Of a DNA stretch of 64,000 nt, positions 18,505-25,921 are shown piece by piece (the first letter of the stretch is position 1; each line of letters opens with the position of its first letter). Below the pieces are notes generated by a model. It was not told the DNA's origin. It made no database searches and saw only the letters and a list, made by a program, of their open reading frames with translations. A program made the position numbers and the translations under genes. The DNA comes from Oligoflexus sp. (lineage in GTDB: Bacteria; Bdellovibrionota_B; Oligoflexia; Oligoflexales; Oligoflexaceae), in assembly GCF_035712445.1 (NCBI RefSeq), contig NZ_DASTAT010000071.1, positions 1 through 64,000 of the forward strand, read 5' to 3'.

Positions 18505-19856
18505 CAACCCTGATCACCCGGCTGAAGTTTTTCACTCAGCTTGGGCTTGGCGCTGAAGTTTTCAAGGAGCGAGCGTGGGGCCTTATAGAAGGCATCCGTA
18601 CCCACCTTCATAGACACATGCTCCGCATCCCCCTCGATTTTCCAGATCGAAGCCTCCACGGTCTTGCCATCCTTGAAGGTGAATTTGGTGGAATGAAGAG
18701 GAGCACCCTTCATCAGAGCCAGCGCCTCATCAGCCGTCAACACCACCGCGGCTTTGGCAAATTCGAAATCAACCAGCAAAAGTCGGATGAAATCAGCCTT
18801 GTCTCCGCCTTCCTTGGTCTGCCATTCGCCGTCCTTTCTTACGTAAACCTTGCCGTCCACATCCACCTCGGTGGCCTCGGTCGAGTTGAAGCTGAACATG
18901 GCCTTATTCTGGAAATCAGCCAGGGATTTCTTCAGACCATCCTTCATCTTCTTATCGAGCACGATAATGCCGTCGTAACCGGGAACCGTGGTGTAGATGT
19001 CCTCGCCGTTTTGCATGAAGGCATACTGAGTCAGCTGGTCAGCACCGCCGGTCAGCACAAGAGTCGCAAGACGCGTTGTGCCGGGCTTTTTACCGCTCAG
19101 AGCCTCTTTCAAAGCCGGGGAAGGATCGTCCATGAATTTGGCCACGCGCTGATTCTCAAAAAAGCTCAGGAACTGCTTCACCTCGGTCGCATCCGCCTTG
19201 AAGGGCTTCGGCGTTTCGATGGACCAGTCTTTATCCTGACGCTTCAAGGAAATCAGCGGCTCATTCTGATACTGGTAGCTGATGGCCTTCACCTGGTCCA
19301 TGTTCGGCCAGCGAAGACTTTTGTCACGGAAATCGAAGAGCTCTTTGTTGCTGGCCGTGAACGCGTAATGATTGACGAGATAAACATTGTTCGTCTCATC
19401 AACTTTCGCATAGCTGCTGTAACCGACAGGGCTTTTGGCCCCGATGCGAATCGTGGTTTCCTTGCCGTCCTTATCCTTCATAGCCACGGTGACTTTCGGC
19501 TGATCAAGACCGTATTCCTTCAGCTTGTCACCGGCCGCTTCAAAACTCTTTTCAAACTTCAGCTCTTCAAAAGTTTTCAGGAGCCGGCCCACGCCTTCCG
19601 CATCACCAGGATAGGCAATCGGGGAAAGAACCTTCCATTGATTACCTTCCTTGGCCATCTGCACCTGAACCGTCCGGCCGTCATCGACCTTGGTGTAGTT
19701 GAGGCTGGTGATCTCATCCGGCTTGAAGGTCAGAAGCTTGTTTTTCAGCTCCTTTTCCTTGGTCTCAACTTTCGTCTGCCACTCATCCCAGTACGCGATT
19801 CCGCCCAGACCCAGGAGGACCACGCTGAAAATCAGGGGTTTGACAAAGGTCTTCAT
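18504..19856 (-). CDS. DUF4340 protein of the Gld-type ABC module
   Basis: A 450-residue protein starting at ATG 19856 inside TAATG, overlapping the stop of the upstream gene; an in-frame start at 19880 lies within that gene and is less likely. One N-terminal membrane span (PLIFSVVLLGLGGIAYW) is followed by a periplasmic region with repeated DUF4340-like units (WKVLSPIAYPGDAEGVGRLLKTFEELKFEKSF-type blocks, recurring near WSIETPKPFKADATEVKQFL). DUF4340 genes regularly follow gldG-like genes in proteobacteria, as here. It is likely an accessory of the ABC system; the molecular role is not established. Confidence 0.85.
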   Translation of the reverse strand: MKTFVKPLIFSVVLLGLGGIAYWDEWQTKVETKEKELKNKLLTFKPDEITSLNYTKVDDGRTVQVQMAKEGNQWKVLSPIAYPGDAEGVGRLLKTFEELKFEKSFEAAGDKLKEYGLDQPKVTVAMKDKDGKETTIRIGAKSPVGYSSYAKVDETNNVYLVNHYAFTASNKELFDFRDKSLRWPNMDQVKAISYQYQNEPLISLKRQDKDWSIETPKPFKADATEVKQFLSFFENQRVAKFMDDPSPALKEALSGKKPGTTRLATLVLTGGADQLTQYAFMQNGEDIYTTVPGYDGIIVLDKKMKDGLKKSLADFQNKAMFSFNSTEATEVDVDGKVYVRKDGEWQTKEGGDKADFIRLLLVDFEFAKAAVVLTADEALALMKGAPLHSTKFTFKDGKTVEASIWKIEGDAEHVSMKVGTDAFYKAPRSLLENFSAKPKLSEKLQPGDQG

Positions 19857-21484
19857 TAGGCTCTCCTTCTCCGCATCCAATAGAATACGCCCGCACCCAG
19901 AAAGCTGGTGGGATACACATAAGCCAGGAAGAGGAGCAGGAACTGGCTCGACGCCGTGGTCAGATCCAAAGTACTCCTGTCACCGTCCTTGGCCCGGATG
20001 GAAATAAAATCCTCATCCTGAGTCAGATAGTTGATCGCATTCAAAAAGAGATCAACGTTCTCCTGGCGCTGGGCCCCGAGGTTACTGGCGAGCTGCGCTG
20101 AACCGCCAACGAAAACCCGCAGTTCCTTGGCCGCATTGCCCTGCGAATCACCTTTAACGTCAGCCTGAGCATCCTTATTCGCTTCATTCGTGGCGACCTT
20201 GGCGCCACCGACCTTGCCGCTTGCGGCACCGAAGACATCGAACGAGCCCTCGACGATACGGTCTTCGGTCAGATTCTTAAGGTCAGCCTGCGTTTTCACG
20301 CCGGTCACCTTCACAATGATCTGGGAGGACTTGGCCAGACCAACAGGCTTAAGCTGAAGTTTATTGTCATTCACGATGTCGATCGACCGGGTATTGGCCG
20401 TCATCAGGGCGACTCCACCGCGTTTGACAAAATCCGCAGTGACGGGCGAGAAGCTGTCAAAGTCGGTGACGATCGCATTGTTCTGACCCAGGACCTTGGC
20501 GCGTTCATCACCCGGGCGGATGATCAGAAGGTCATCATTGAAGCGGAAACCCACGGACTCGACCAGCTTGTTCAGGTTCGGCACGGGCGTCAGCGCATCG
20601 ACAAGAACCATCAAAGGCCGGGCGCTTTGCAGATACTGCTCCAGCACAGCCAGCTCGGAAGGCTGCAGGTCATACTTCGGTCCTGCGATCACCAGAAGAT
20701 CCGCATCGGCTGGAATGGAGGTGGTTTCAAGAAGGTTCAGCTCTTTGACCACAAAGCGTTCCGATTCCAATTCCTGCTTCGCGGCCGAATAGCCCAGAGC
20801 TTCCTGGTTACTGAGTTCCGGTTCGCCATGGCCTTTGGTGAAGTAGATGGTCTTATCCTTCTCCTTCATCACCCGTACCAGCGCGTTGCTCATCTTTTCT
20901 TCGGTGAATGAAGTCAGACGGGCTTCCTGTTTTCCGTATTTAAATATCACGGTATCCACGGTCGTGATGTTCTCGGCCATGGCGCGGGTCGGATCGGTCT
21001 GAGGATCTATGTACTCGACCTCAAAGCTGCCGCCCTTCAGCTCATAAAGCGAAAGGGCCTTACGGAACTGGTTCTTCTTCATCTCATCCTGGAAAAACGC
21101 CAGAACCTTGACCGGCTCTTTGCGTTCTTTCAGCTGATTCACCAGCTTCACCGATTCCGGACTCAGGGTGTTGATCCCTTCCTTGGTCACGTCGAAGCTT
21201 TTATTGAAGCGATCACGGCGACTCAGGTAGCCGGCACCAATGGCCAGAAGAACAGCCAGAAGCACGCTGAGCCCTTGACTCATGCGGTGGCGGCTCCCCT
21301 TGCGGGTGAACATCGTTTTCAAGCGTTTGCCATCCAGGACGACCCAGACGCTGATCGCGAGCGCGGCCAGAATCCAAAGGACGATACTGACCAGCGGAAA
21401 TTCCTTGTAAGCGCGACCTGTAGCCAAAGCCAGAACCGCGGTAAAGACACCCAGAAAAGGCAGAAATAGAAGACCACTGCGCAT
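19856..21484 (-). CDS. GldG-like ABC transporter auxiliary protein
   Basis: ATG 21484 is chosen because GGAGGT lies 8 nt upstream; TTG 21490 is too close to it. The protein has N-terminal spans (FLPFLGVFTAVLALA; IVLWILAALAISVWVV; SVLLAVLLAIGAGYL). A large periplasmic GldG/ABC_transp_aux domain follows (FDVTKEGINTLSPESVKLV, PVKVLAFF, EVEYIDPQTDP, YFTKGHGEPEL, DLLVIAGPK). It ends with one span and an Arg-rich tail. In the gliding Bacteroidota GldG partners GldF and GldA. Here it sits between the permease and the DUF4340 gene. Substrate unknown. Confidence 0.88.
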   Translation of the reverse strand: MRSGLLFLPFLGVFTAVLALATGRAYKEFPLVSIVLWILAALAISVWVVLDGKRLKTMFTRKGSRHRMSQGLSVLLAVLLAIGAGYLSRRDRFNKSFDVTKEGINTLSPESVKLVNQLKERKEPVKVLAFFQDEMKKNQFRKALSLYELKGGSFEVEYIDPQTDPTRAMAENITTVDTVIFKYGKQEARLTSFTEEKMSNALVRVMKEKDKTIYFTKGHGEPELSNQEALGYSAAKQELESERFVVKELNLLETTSIPADADLLVIAGPKYDLQPSELAVLEQYLQSARPLMVLVDALTPVPNLNKLVESVGFRFNDDLLIIRPGDERAKVLGQNNAIVTDFDSFSPVTADFVKRGGVALMTANTRSIDIVNDNKLQLKPVGLAKSSQIIVKVTGVKTQADLKNLTEDRIVEGSFDVFGAASGKVGGAKVATNEANKDAQADVKGDSQGNAAKELRVFVGGSAQLASNLGAQRQENVDLFLNAINYLTQDEDFISIRAKDGDRSTLDLTTASSQFLLLFLAYVYPTSFLGAGVFYWMRRRRA

Positions 21485-21490
21485 TGCCAA

Positions 21491-22255
21491 TTACCTCCAA
21501 CGCTGCGATTCGACGGCGACGTTTGTGAAATAAAGAAAAAGACTGATGAACGCGACGAAGTAAGTCACGTCTGCGACCGTGATCAGACCATTGAAAAAGT
21601 TATCAAGGTGCGTGGTGGCCGCCAGGTATTTCACAAACTCTTCCATCATGCCGGTGCTCGAAATATTGGGTGCGATCCAGGTCAGGATCAGCAGCAAAAA
21701 GAGTCCGAAGACGGTGAACATGAACGCCAGAAATTGATGACTGACCATCGACGAGATCCAAAGACCGAAAGCCACCTGCGAGCACATGAGAAGGAAAAGG
21801 CCAAGGTAGGAACTCAGGATGGGTCCGAATTCAGGATTGCCGTATTTGAAAAGGAAGATAGGGAAAACCGAGGACGCGAGCAGAACCATGCCCAGGACGC
21901 CGGCAGCGGACAGGAACTTGCCGAGCACGATCTGGGTGGACGAGACAGGCGCCGTCATCAGAAGGCGGTGAACCTGCGTTTTCTTTTCCTCCGCGAACGA
22001 GGCCATGGTCACTGCGGGCACCACGAAGAGCAGGATGAAATGGAGGTTCTGAAAGATGGCCGTCAGCAGCTGACTCAACTTGGGCGTCTCGCCGCCCATC
22101 TGCATGGCCTGATTCTGCAGGTCAAGAAAGGTCGTGCAGAAGGACTGAAAGAACATACCCATGAAAATGAGCAGAAACCAAAAGGTCACCGAACCTTTGA
22201 TGGATGAAAAATAAGCCTTCAGATCGCGCTGAGCAATCGTCAGTACAGCTCCCAT
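21491..22255 (-). CDS. ABC transporter permease, GldF/ABC-2 type
   Basis: A 254-residue integral membrane protein with about six spans and the ABC-2 layout: cytoplasmic start IAQRDLKAYFSS, then FWFLLIFMGMFFQSF, a FAEEKKTQVHRLLMTAPVSSTQIVLGKFLSA loop typical of GldF, and a C-terminal FFNGLITVADVTYFVAFISLFLYFT hairpin. GGAGGA precedes ATG 22255. It is encoded directly between its ATPase and the GldG-like subunit, with the downstream ribosome site overlapping its stop codon. Confidence 0.9.
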   Translation of the reverse strand: MGAVLTIAQRDLKAYFSSIKGSVTFWFLLIFMGMFFQSFCTTFLDLQNQAMQMGGETPKLSQLLTAIFQNLHFILLFVVPAVTMASFAEEKKTQVHRLLMTAPVSSTQIVLGKFLSAAGVLGMVLLASSVFPIFLFKYGNPEFGPILSSYLGLFLLMCSQVAFGLWISSMVSHQFLAFMFTVFGLFLLLILTWIAPNISSTGMMEEFVKYLAATTHLDNFFNGLITVADVTYFVAFISLFLYFTNVAVESQRWR

Positions 22256-22276
22256 GTTTGACTTTCCTCCGGTTGA

Positions 22277-23197
22277 TTAGTGGGTCAGTTGGAAGAACAC
22301 GTCTTCCAGCTTCTTCGACTTCACGGCCAGCTCCTGCAGACCATGACCGCCGTTCAGAACTTCCTGCGCCACGCGGTCCAGCACCTGATCCTGATCAGCT
22401 GTGCGGAAGGTGATGGTCTCGGCGCTTTCCGACTCCAAGGTCAAAGCGCTGAGAGACGGCAGGCTTTTCAGTTTTTCCACCAGGGCCGAGGCCCCCTGAC
22501 GAACGCGCAGTTGATACTGACGACCGGATTCCAAGCGGGAGACCAGCTGCTGATGGGTTCCCTGCTCGACCACGCGGCCGTGGTCCACGATCACGATCTG
22601 ATCGCAAACGGATTCCACTTCCGAAAGAATGTGGGACGAGAAAAGTATGGTGTGCTGACCTTTGAGGGATTTGATCAGCTCGCGAATCTGGACGATCTGG
22701 TTCGGGTCCAGGCCTTCGGTAGGTTCGTCGAGGATCAGGACTTCAGGATCGTGCACCAGCGCATGCGCCAGCCCCACCCTTTGCTTATAGCCCTTGGAAA
22801 GCTGACCGATCAAACGGTTCCGCATATCGGTGATTTCCAGCTTTTCCATCAGCTCCAGCGTTTTCTGCTTCGCTTTGCTTTTGCTGAGGCCATGCAGCTG
22901 GCCGACATAAAGCAAAAATTCCTCGACCTTCATCTCTTTGTGCAGGGGCGGTTCGTCCGGCAGATAGCCGATCCTTCTTTTGACCTCGATCGGGTTTTCC
23001 GAGATCTCATAACCAGCAATCCTGGCTGTACCAGCATCCGCACCGATGCATCCGCACAGAATGTCCATTGTCGTGGTTTTTCCGGCACCATTGGCTCCCA
23101 AAAACCCGACGATCTGACCTTTCTCCACCTTAAAGGTGATGTCAGTCAGAGCAGGAACGTCACCGAAGCTCTTTCGCAGGCCGACGACTTCAATCAT
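22277..23197 (-). CDS. ABC transporter ATP-binding protein, GldA-like
   Basis: The start is ATG 23197 (MIEVVGLRKSFG), with GGAGGG upstream; the longer frame to 23260 lacks a site. The 306-residue protein has Walker A GANGAGKTTT, signature LSKGYKQRVGLAHALVHDP, Walker B VLILDEPTEGLDPNQ and the switch histidine in ILFSSHILSEVE. A GldA-type C-terminal extension of about 90 residues follows. It powers the adjacent permease and heads the four-gene minus-strand operon. Export substrate unknown. Confidence 0.92.
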   Translation of the reverse strand: MIEVVGLRKSFGDVPALTDITFKVEKGQIVGFLGANGAGKTTTMDILCGCIGADAGTARIAGYEISENPIEVKRRIGYLPDEPPLHKEMKVEEFLLYVGQLHGLSKSKAKQKTLELMEKLEITDMRNRLIGQLSKGYKQRVGLAHALVHDPEVLILDEPTEGLDPNQIVQIRELIKSLKGQHTILFSSHILSEVESVCDQIVIVDHGRVVEQGTHQQLVSRLESGRQYQLRVRQGASALVEKLKSLPSLSALTLESESAETITFRTADQDQVLDRVAQEVLNGGHGLQELAVKSKKLEDVFFQLTH

Positions 23198-23328
23198 CCA
23201 TACCCTCCTAGACTTGTTCGCTAAAAACAGGCGAGCAGAACACACAACCCCACTGGCCAAGGCGGTTCGGGCTTATGATCTGCGACTTTTTCCAGAAAAG
23301 CATTGTTAATCTGAGAAGTCCTTAAGTC

Positions 23329-23378
23329 AATGCCGCTTCATCCGGACTTCGTCCTGGCATTTAGCCCTTCCTGGCTAA
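23329..23378. promoter_or_regulatory. Stacked hairpins upstream of ihfA
   Basis: The 338-bp gap between the ABC operon and ihfA holds AATGCC (23329-23334) pairing with GGCATT (23356-23361), with GGAC-TTC-GTCC nested inside. TTAGCC (23361-23366) pairs with GGCTAA (23373-23378). They could form a leader structure or protein site. I saw no open reading frame with a credible start in this gap. Confidence 0.35.
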
Positions 23379-23418
23379 GGTCCGAGGGAAGCGACCTGCC
23401 CGGATCCTGCACACTTTC

Positions 23419-23434
23419 CCAAAATAATTTTTGG
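23419..23434. promoter_or_regulatory. CCAAAA-N4-TTTTGG inverted repeat upstream of ihfA
   Basis: A perfect 6+6 dyad with a 4-bp AT spacer, 102 bp upstream of the ihfA start. It could be an operator, or an autoregulatory bending site as ihf genes often have, but the short arms make chance possible. Confidence 0.3.
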
Positions 23435-23535
23435 TATCCGATACTTCCCGAAAACTTTGGAACTTGATAGACTCATCCATTGGAAGGCATTGGGGAAACT
23501 ACGATCCCGTTTTGGCCTAACTCGGAGGTATCGTA

Positions 23536-23847
23536 ATGGCTACTTTGACCAAGGACGTTCTGGTGGAGATGATTCGCGATAAAGTTGGCTTTCCTGTCAA
23601 AGAAGCCAAGGAGATCCTCGAGATTATTCTCGAAGAGGTCAAGCTTCGCCTGGAAGACGGCAAAGACGTCAAAATATCTGGTTTCGGCAAGTGGACCGTG
23701 AAGGAAAAGCGTTCACGTCCCGGTCGCAACCCGCACACAGGCGAGAAGATCGAAATCTCGGCCCGACGTGTCGTGACCTTCCATCCCTCGGATAAAATGC
23801 GTGATCAGGTGAACCGCGAATTCGCGCACCTCACAGGCGACGAGTAA
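23536..23847 (+). CDS. ihfA: Integration host factor alpha-type DNA-bending protein
   Basis: A 103-residue member of the HU/IHF family. LTKDVLVEMIRDKVGF is the N-terminal dimer helix. DGKDVKISGFGKWTV leads to the beta-arm, and GRNPHTGEKIEI carries the proline that intercalates into DNA. RRVVTFHPSDKMRDQVN closes the fold. The match is to IHF alpha rather than HU. GGAGG precedes ATG 23536. It is monocistronic in appearance. It may act with a beta subunit encoded elsewhere. Confidence 0.9.
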   Translation: MATLTKDVLVEMIRDKVGFPVKEAKEILEIILEEVKLRLEDGKDVKISGFGKWTVKEKRSRPGRNPHTGEKIEISARRVVTFHPSDKMRDQVNREFAHLTGDE

Positions 23848-23960
23848 ATCAGACCACGCTTGAAAAGCCCTGGACAATTTCCCTCGGACTATGCGATCCC
23901 ATTCGCATTGCTGTCGTGGATAGCGTACAGTATTGCGATGGACGCTTGGGAGGGCGGGAC

Positions 23961-24560
23961 GTGAGACTCACGAAGATTTATACCAAGATTGGTGACAAGG
24001 GTGGAACCACCCTCGCATCCGGGGACAAGATATCCAAGGCCGCGCTGCGACTCGAAGCGTATGGGACTGTGGATGAGCTTAATTCCTGGATGGGTCTTTT
24101 GCGCGATCAGCTCAAGCTGCAGAATGAATTTCAAGGTCATTGGTTGGATCAAAGTCTGGAGCGCATTCAGAACGAGCTTTTCGATCTGGGTGGTGAACTC
24201 GCGACTCCAACGAAGCATCTGAACATCGAAAAGCAGCGGGTGGTATCAGCCGCCGACGTGGAAGTCCTGGAACAGGAAATCGATAACGTAAACGAGAATC
24301 TTCAGCCCCTGGCGAACTTCGTTTTGCCCGGCGGACATGTTTGCAATTCCACGGCGCATCTAGCACGAACTGTGTGCCGACGCGCGGAACGCGAACTCGT
24401 GCGGCTTCGTATTGACGAACCGGACGTTCGTGGAGAAACTCAAATATACCTCAATCGTTTGAGTGATTGGCTCTTTGTCATGGGCCGATTGATCAGCCAG
24501 CGCCTCGGTTGCCCGGAAGTCCTTTGGCAACAGAAGCGGCCAGCGGCGACGCGCAAGTAG
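23961..24560 (+). CDS. Cob(I)alamin adenosyltransferase, PduO type
   Basis: GTG 23961 is chosen because it yields the family-typical start RLTKIYTKIGDKGGTTL and follows GGGAGGGCGGG; an upstream GTG (23916) would add 15 non-conserved residues. The 199-residue enzyme transfers adenosine from ATP to cob(I)alamin to form coenzyme B12. Visible motifs are TKIGDKGGT (ATP loop), YGTVDELNSWMG, FVLPGG, and HLARTVCRRAERELV with the ATP- and cobalamin-binding arginines. It serves B12-dependent enzymes encoded outside the window. It ends 1 nt before the inverted-repeat element. Confidence 0.93.
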   Translation: MRLTKIYTKIGDKGGTTLASGDKISKAALRLEAYGTVDELNSWMGLLRDQLKLQNEFQGHWLDQSLERIQNELFDLGGELATPTKHLNIEKQRVVSAADVEVLEQEIDNVNENLQPLANFVLPGGHVCNSTAHLARTVCRRAERELVRLRIDEPDVRGETQIYLNRLSDWLFVMGRLISQRLGCPEVLWQQKRPAATRK

Positions 24561-24561
24561 A

Positions 24562-24681
24562 AGCCTATCCGAAAACCCCGGAGGGGCGAGGCAACGGGAA
24601 GCGAGCAGCGCAGTTTGCGCCCGGAAATGAGCAGCGGAGCGACGAAGTCAACGAAGCATATCCGGGGTTTTCGGATAGGCT
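24562..24681. repeat. 120-bp element bounded by perfect 21-bp inverted repeats
   Basis: Bases 24562-24582 (starting AGCCTATCCGAAAACCCC) are the exact reverse complement of 24661-24681 (ending GGGGTTTTCGGATAGGCT). The 78-bp interior is GC-rich and AGC/GCG-repetitive, and carries no credible gene. Size and terminal repeats fit a MITE or REP-type element; a long terminator-like stem downstream of the adenosyltransferase gene is the alternative. I saw no second copy in this window. Confidence 0.7.
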
Positions 24682-24698
24682 CTAAGGTTTTTGGCGTG

Positions 24699-25160
24699 AT
24701 GGGCGAATCCAATCCACTCTACTCGGAGCCTGAGCCTAGGCCCAGCACCGAGACATCCAGAATGCCCGGAACGGGTCTGATTCCCCGTAAATCACGGGTC
24801 CGCTGGTGGCTTGCGCCGCTATGGGCCACTGCGCTTTATGTCAGCACGCATCAGGCGGCCAAGGCAGCGATTGCCAGCGCCTTTCTTTTGCAGGATCCTG
24901 AACTCACCATCCTACTCAACAAGCCCCAAACGATCGCCCAGGACGGCCAAAGGTTTATCCAAAGGCATTTCCTGGGCTATGGGGTTTATATCCCGCTGGA
25001 GGACATTGTCATCCGCGGCAAGACGTCGGTGGAGCCGACGATCGTTCCTTTGATGGAACAGTCCTGTGGCGAGGGTCAGGCCTATGTGTGGGTCCCCCTC
25101 AGATTTCAACTGCCCGTTGTTGGCGAAAAGGTGCTCGAATGGTGTCTGGTCAAAGCGTAG
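24699..25160 (+). CDS. Hypothetical single-span protein upstream of pilus genes
   Basis: A 153-residue protein from ATG 24699, just after the inverted-repeat element; a longer frame to 24615 would start inside that element. A Pro/Glu-rich N-terminus is followed by one membrane span (about 33-57, WWLAPLWATALYV...). The C-terminal domain (about 65-153) contains GYGVYIPLEDIVI and QAYVWVPLRFQLPVVG. No family is recognised. The last 22 nt overlap the next gene, so the two are probably co-translated and may serve the pilB operon downstream. Confidence 0.6.
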   Translation: MGESNPLYSEPEPRPSTETSRMPGTGLIPRKSRVRWWLAPLWATALYVSTHQAAKAAIASAFLLQDPELTILLNKPQTIAQDGQRFIQRHFLGYGVYIPLEDIVIRGKTSVEPTIVPLMEQSCGEGQAYVWVPLRFQLPVVGEKVLEWCLVKA

Positions 25161-25846
25161 AAGAAATCCCGGTCATTCCCCCGTTTGCCGTTATTGATGG
25201 AAGCGTCGGCGGCGAGTGGCGCAGTCCGCTCGATCAACAGCGCGAGGATATTATCAACTGGGTGGTGAACCTGCTCGGTGTCGAGGAAGTCGTGCGGGCC
25301 AAGGAAGAGTTCTTTGCGCAGACCGGCATGATCTTCCACGATGATGAAAGCTATCATCGCCGGATGAGCTACTTCATTGATTACTTCCTTTTCATTCGAC
25401 CGCTCGTGCATCTGGATCCCGAGAATCCACCGACACCCTTCGCCCTTTATCGGGACAAGCATCCCCAGACGACGATTCACAGCTATACGCATTCGCTTTT
25501 CAAGGTGCTCAAGATTCAAAGCACGGGCCTTGTGCTGAAAGATCTTTGTTCCGACGATAAGATCCGGATTCAAAAGCAATCGGACGAACTTTTTGATGGA
25601 ATCGCCAAGAGTGATGTGTTCCAGGGCTTTGTCTTTCATATGGACGAAGCCCCGGTCCTGAGTCACGGCCTGATCTTTCATCCGGCCCGTTCACATCGAC
25701 TTTTGGTCAAAGCCCTCAAAGAAGCTAAAAAACAGGGTCTTTTCGATCGCTTGACCTTCCTCGCCCAGGGCGCGCGTCTGCAGCTGAAACACGCGAGGCT
25801 CCGGCACGTAGATCCCCGCATGGTCTATGCGGAGCTTCGGTCCTGA
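25139..25846 (+). CDS. Hypothetical soluble protein upstream of pilB
   Basis: A 235-residue protein from ATG 25139 (MVSGQSVEEIPVIPP), a start inside the preceding gene. It has no signal or membrane span. It contains REDIINWVVNLLG, YHRRMSYFIDYFLFIRPL, HPQTTIHSYTHSLFKVL and HPARSHRLLVKALKEAKKQG. It ends 75 nt before pilB. I do not recognise the family. Position suggests a regulatory or assembly role with the type IV pilus motor, by inference only. Confidence 0.65.
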   Translation: MVSGQSVEEIPVIPPFAVIDGSVGGEWRSPLDQQREDIINWVVNLLGVEEVVRAKEEFFAQTGMIFHDDESYHRRMSYFIDYFLFIRPLVHLDPENPPTPFALYRDKHPQTTIHSYTHSLFKVLKIQSTGLVLKDLCSDDKIRIQKQSDELFDGIAKSDVFQGFVFHMDEAPVLSHGLIFHPARSHRLLVKALKEAKKQGLFDRLTFLAQGARLQLKHARLRHVDPRMVYAELRS

Positions 25847-25921
25847 CATCACGGTAAAGCCAGAGCCTGGAATGCCGATAATCCCGTCGTAGGCCTTTCT
25901 CAAGTCGACGACGGGAGTCTC

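Noticed and set aside
18618..19859. A 413-codon plus-strand open frame opposite the DUF4340 gene
   Set aside because: The DUF4340 frame is tightly coupled in the ABC operon. This frame has no domain and is His/Leu/Arg-biased, as antisense frames often are.
24562..24681. Insertion sequence at the inverted repeats
   Set aside because: The 78-bp interior cannot encode a transposase and I saw no flanking target duplication by eye.
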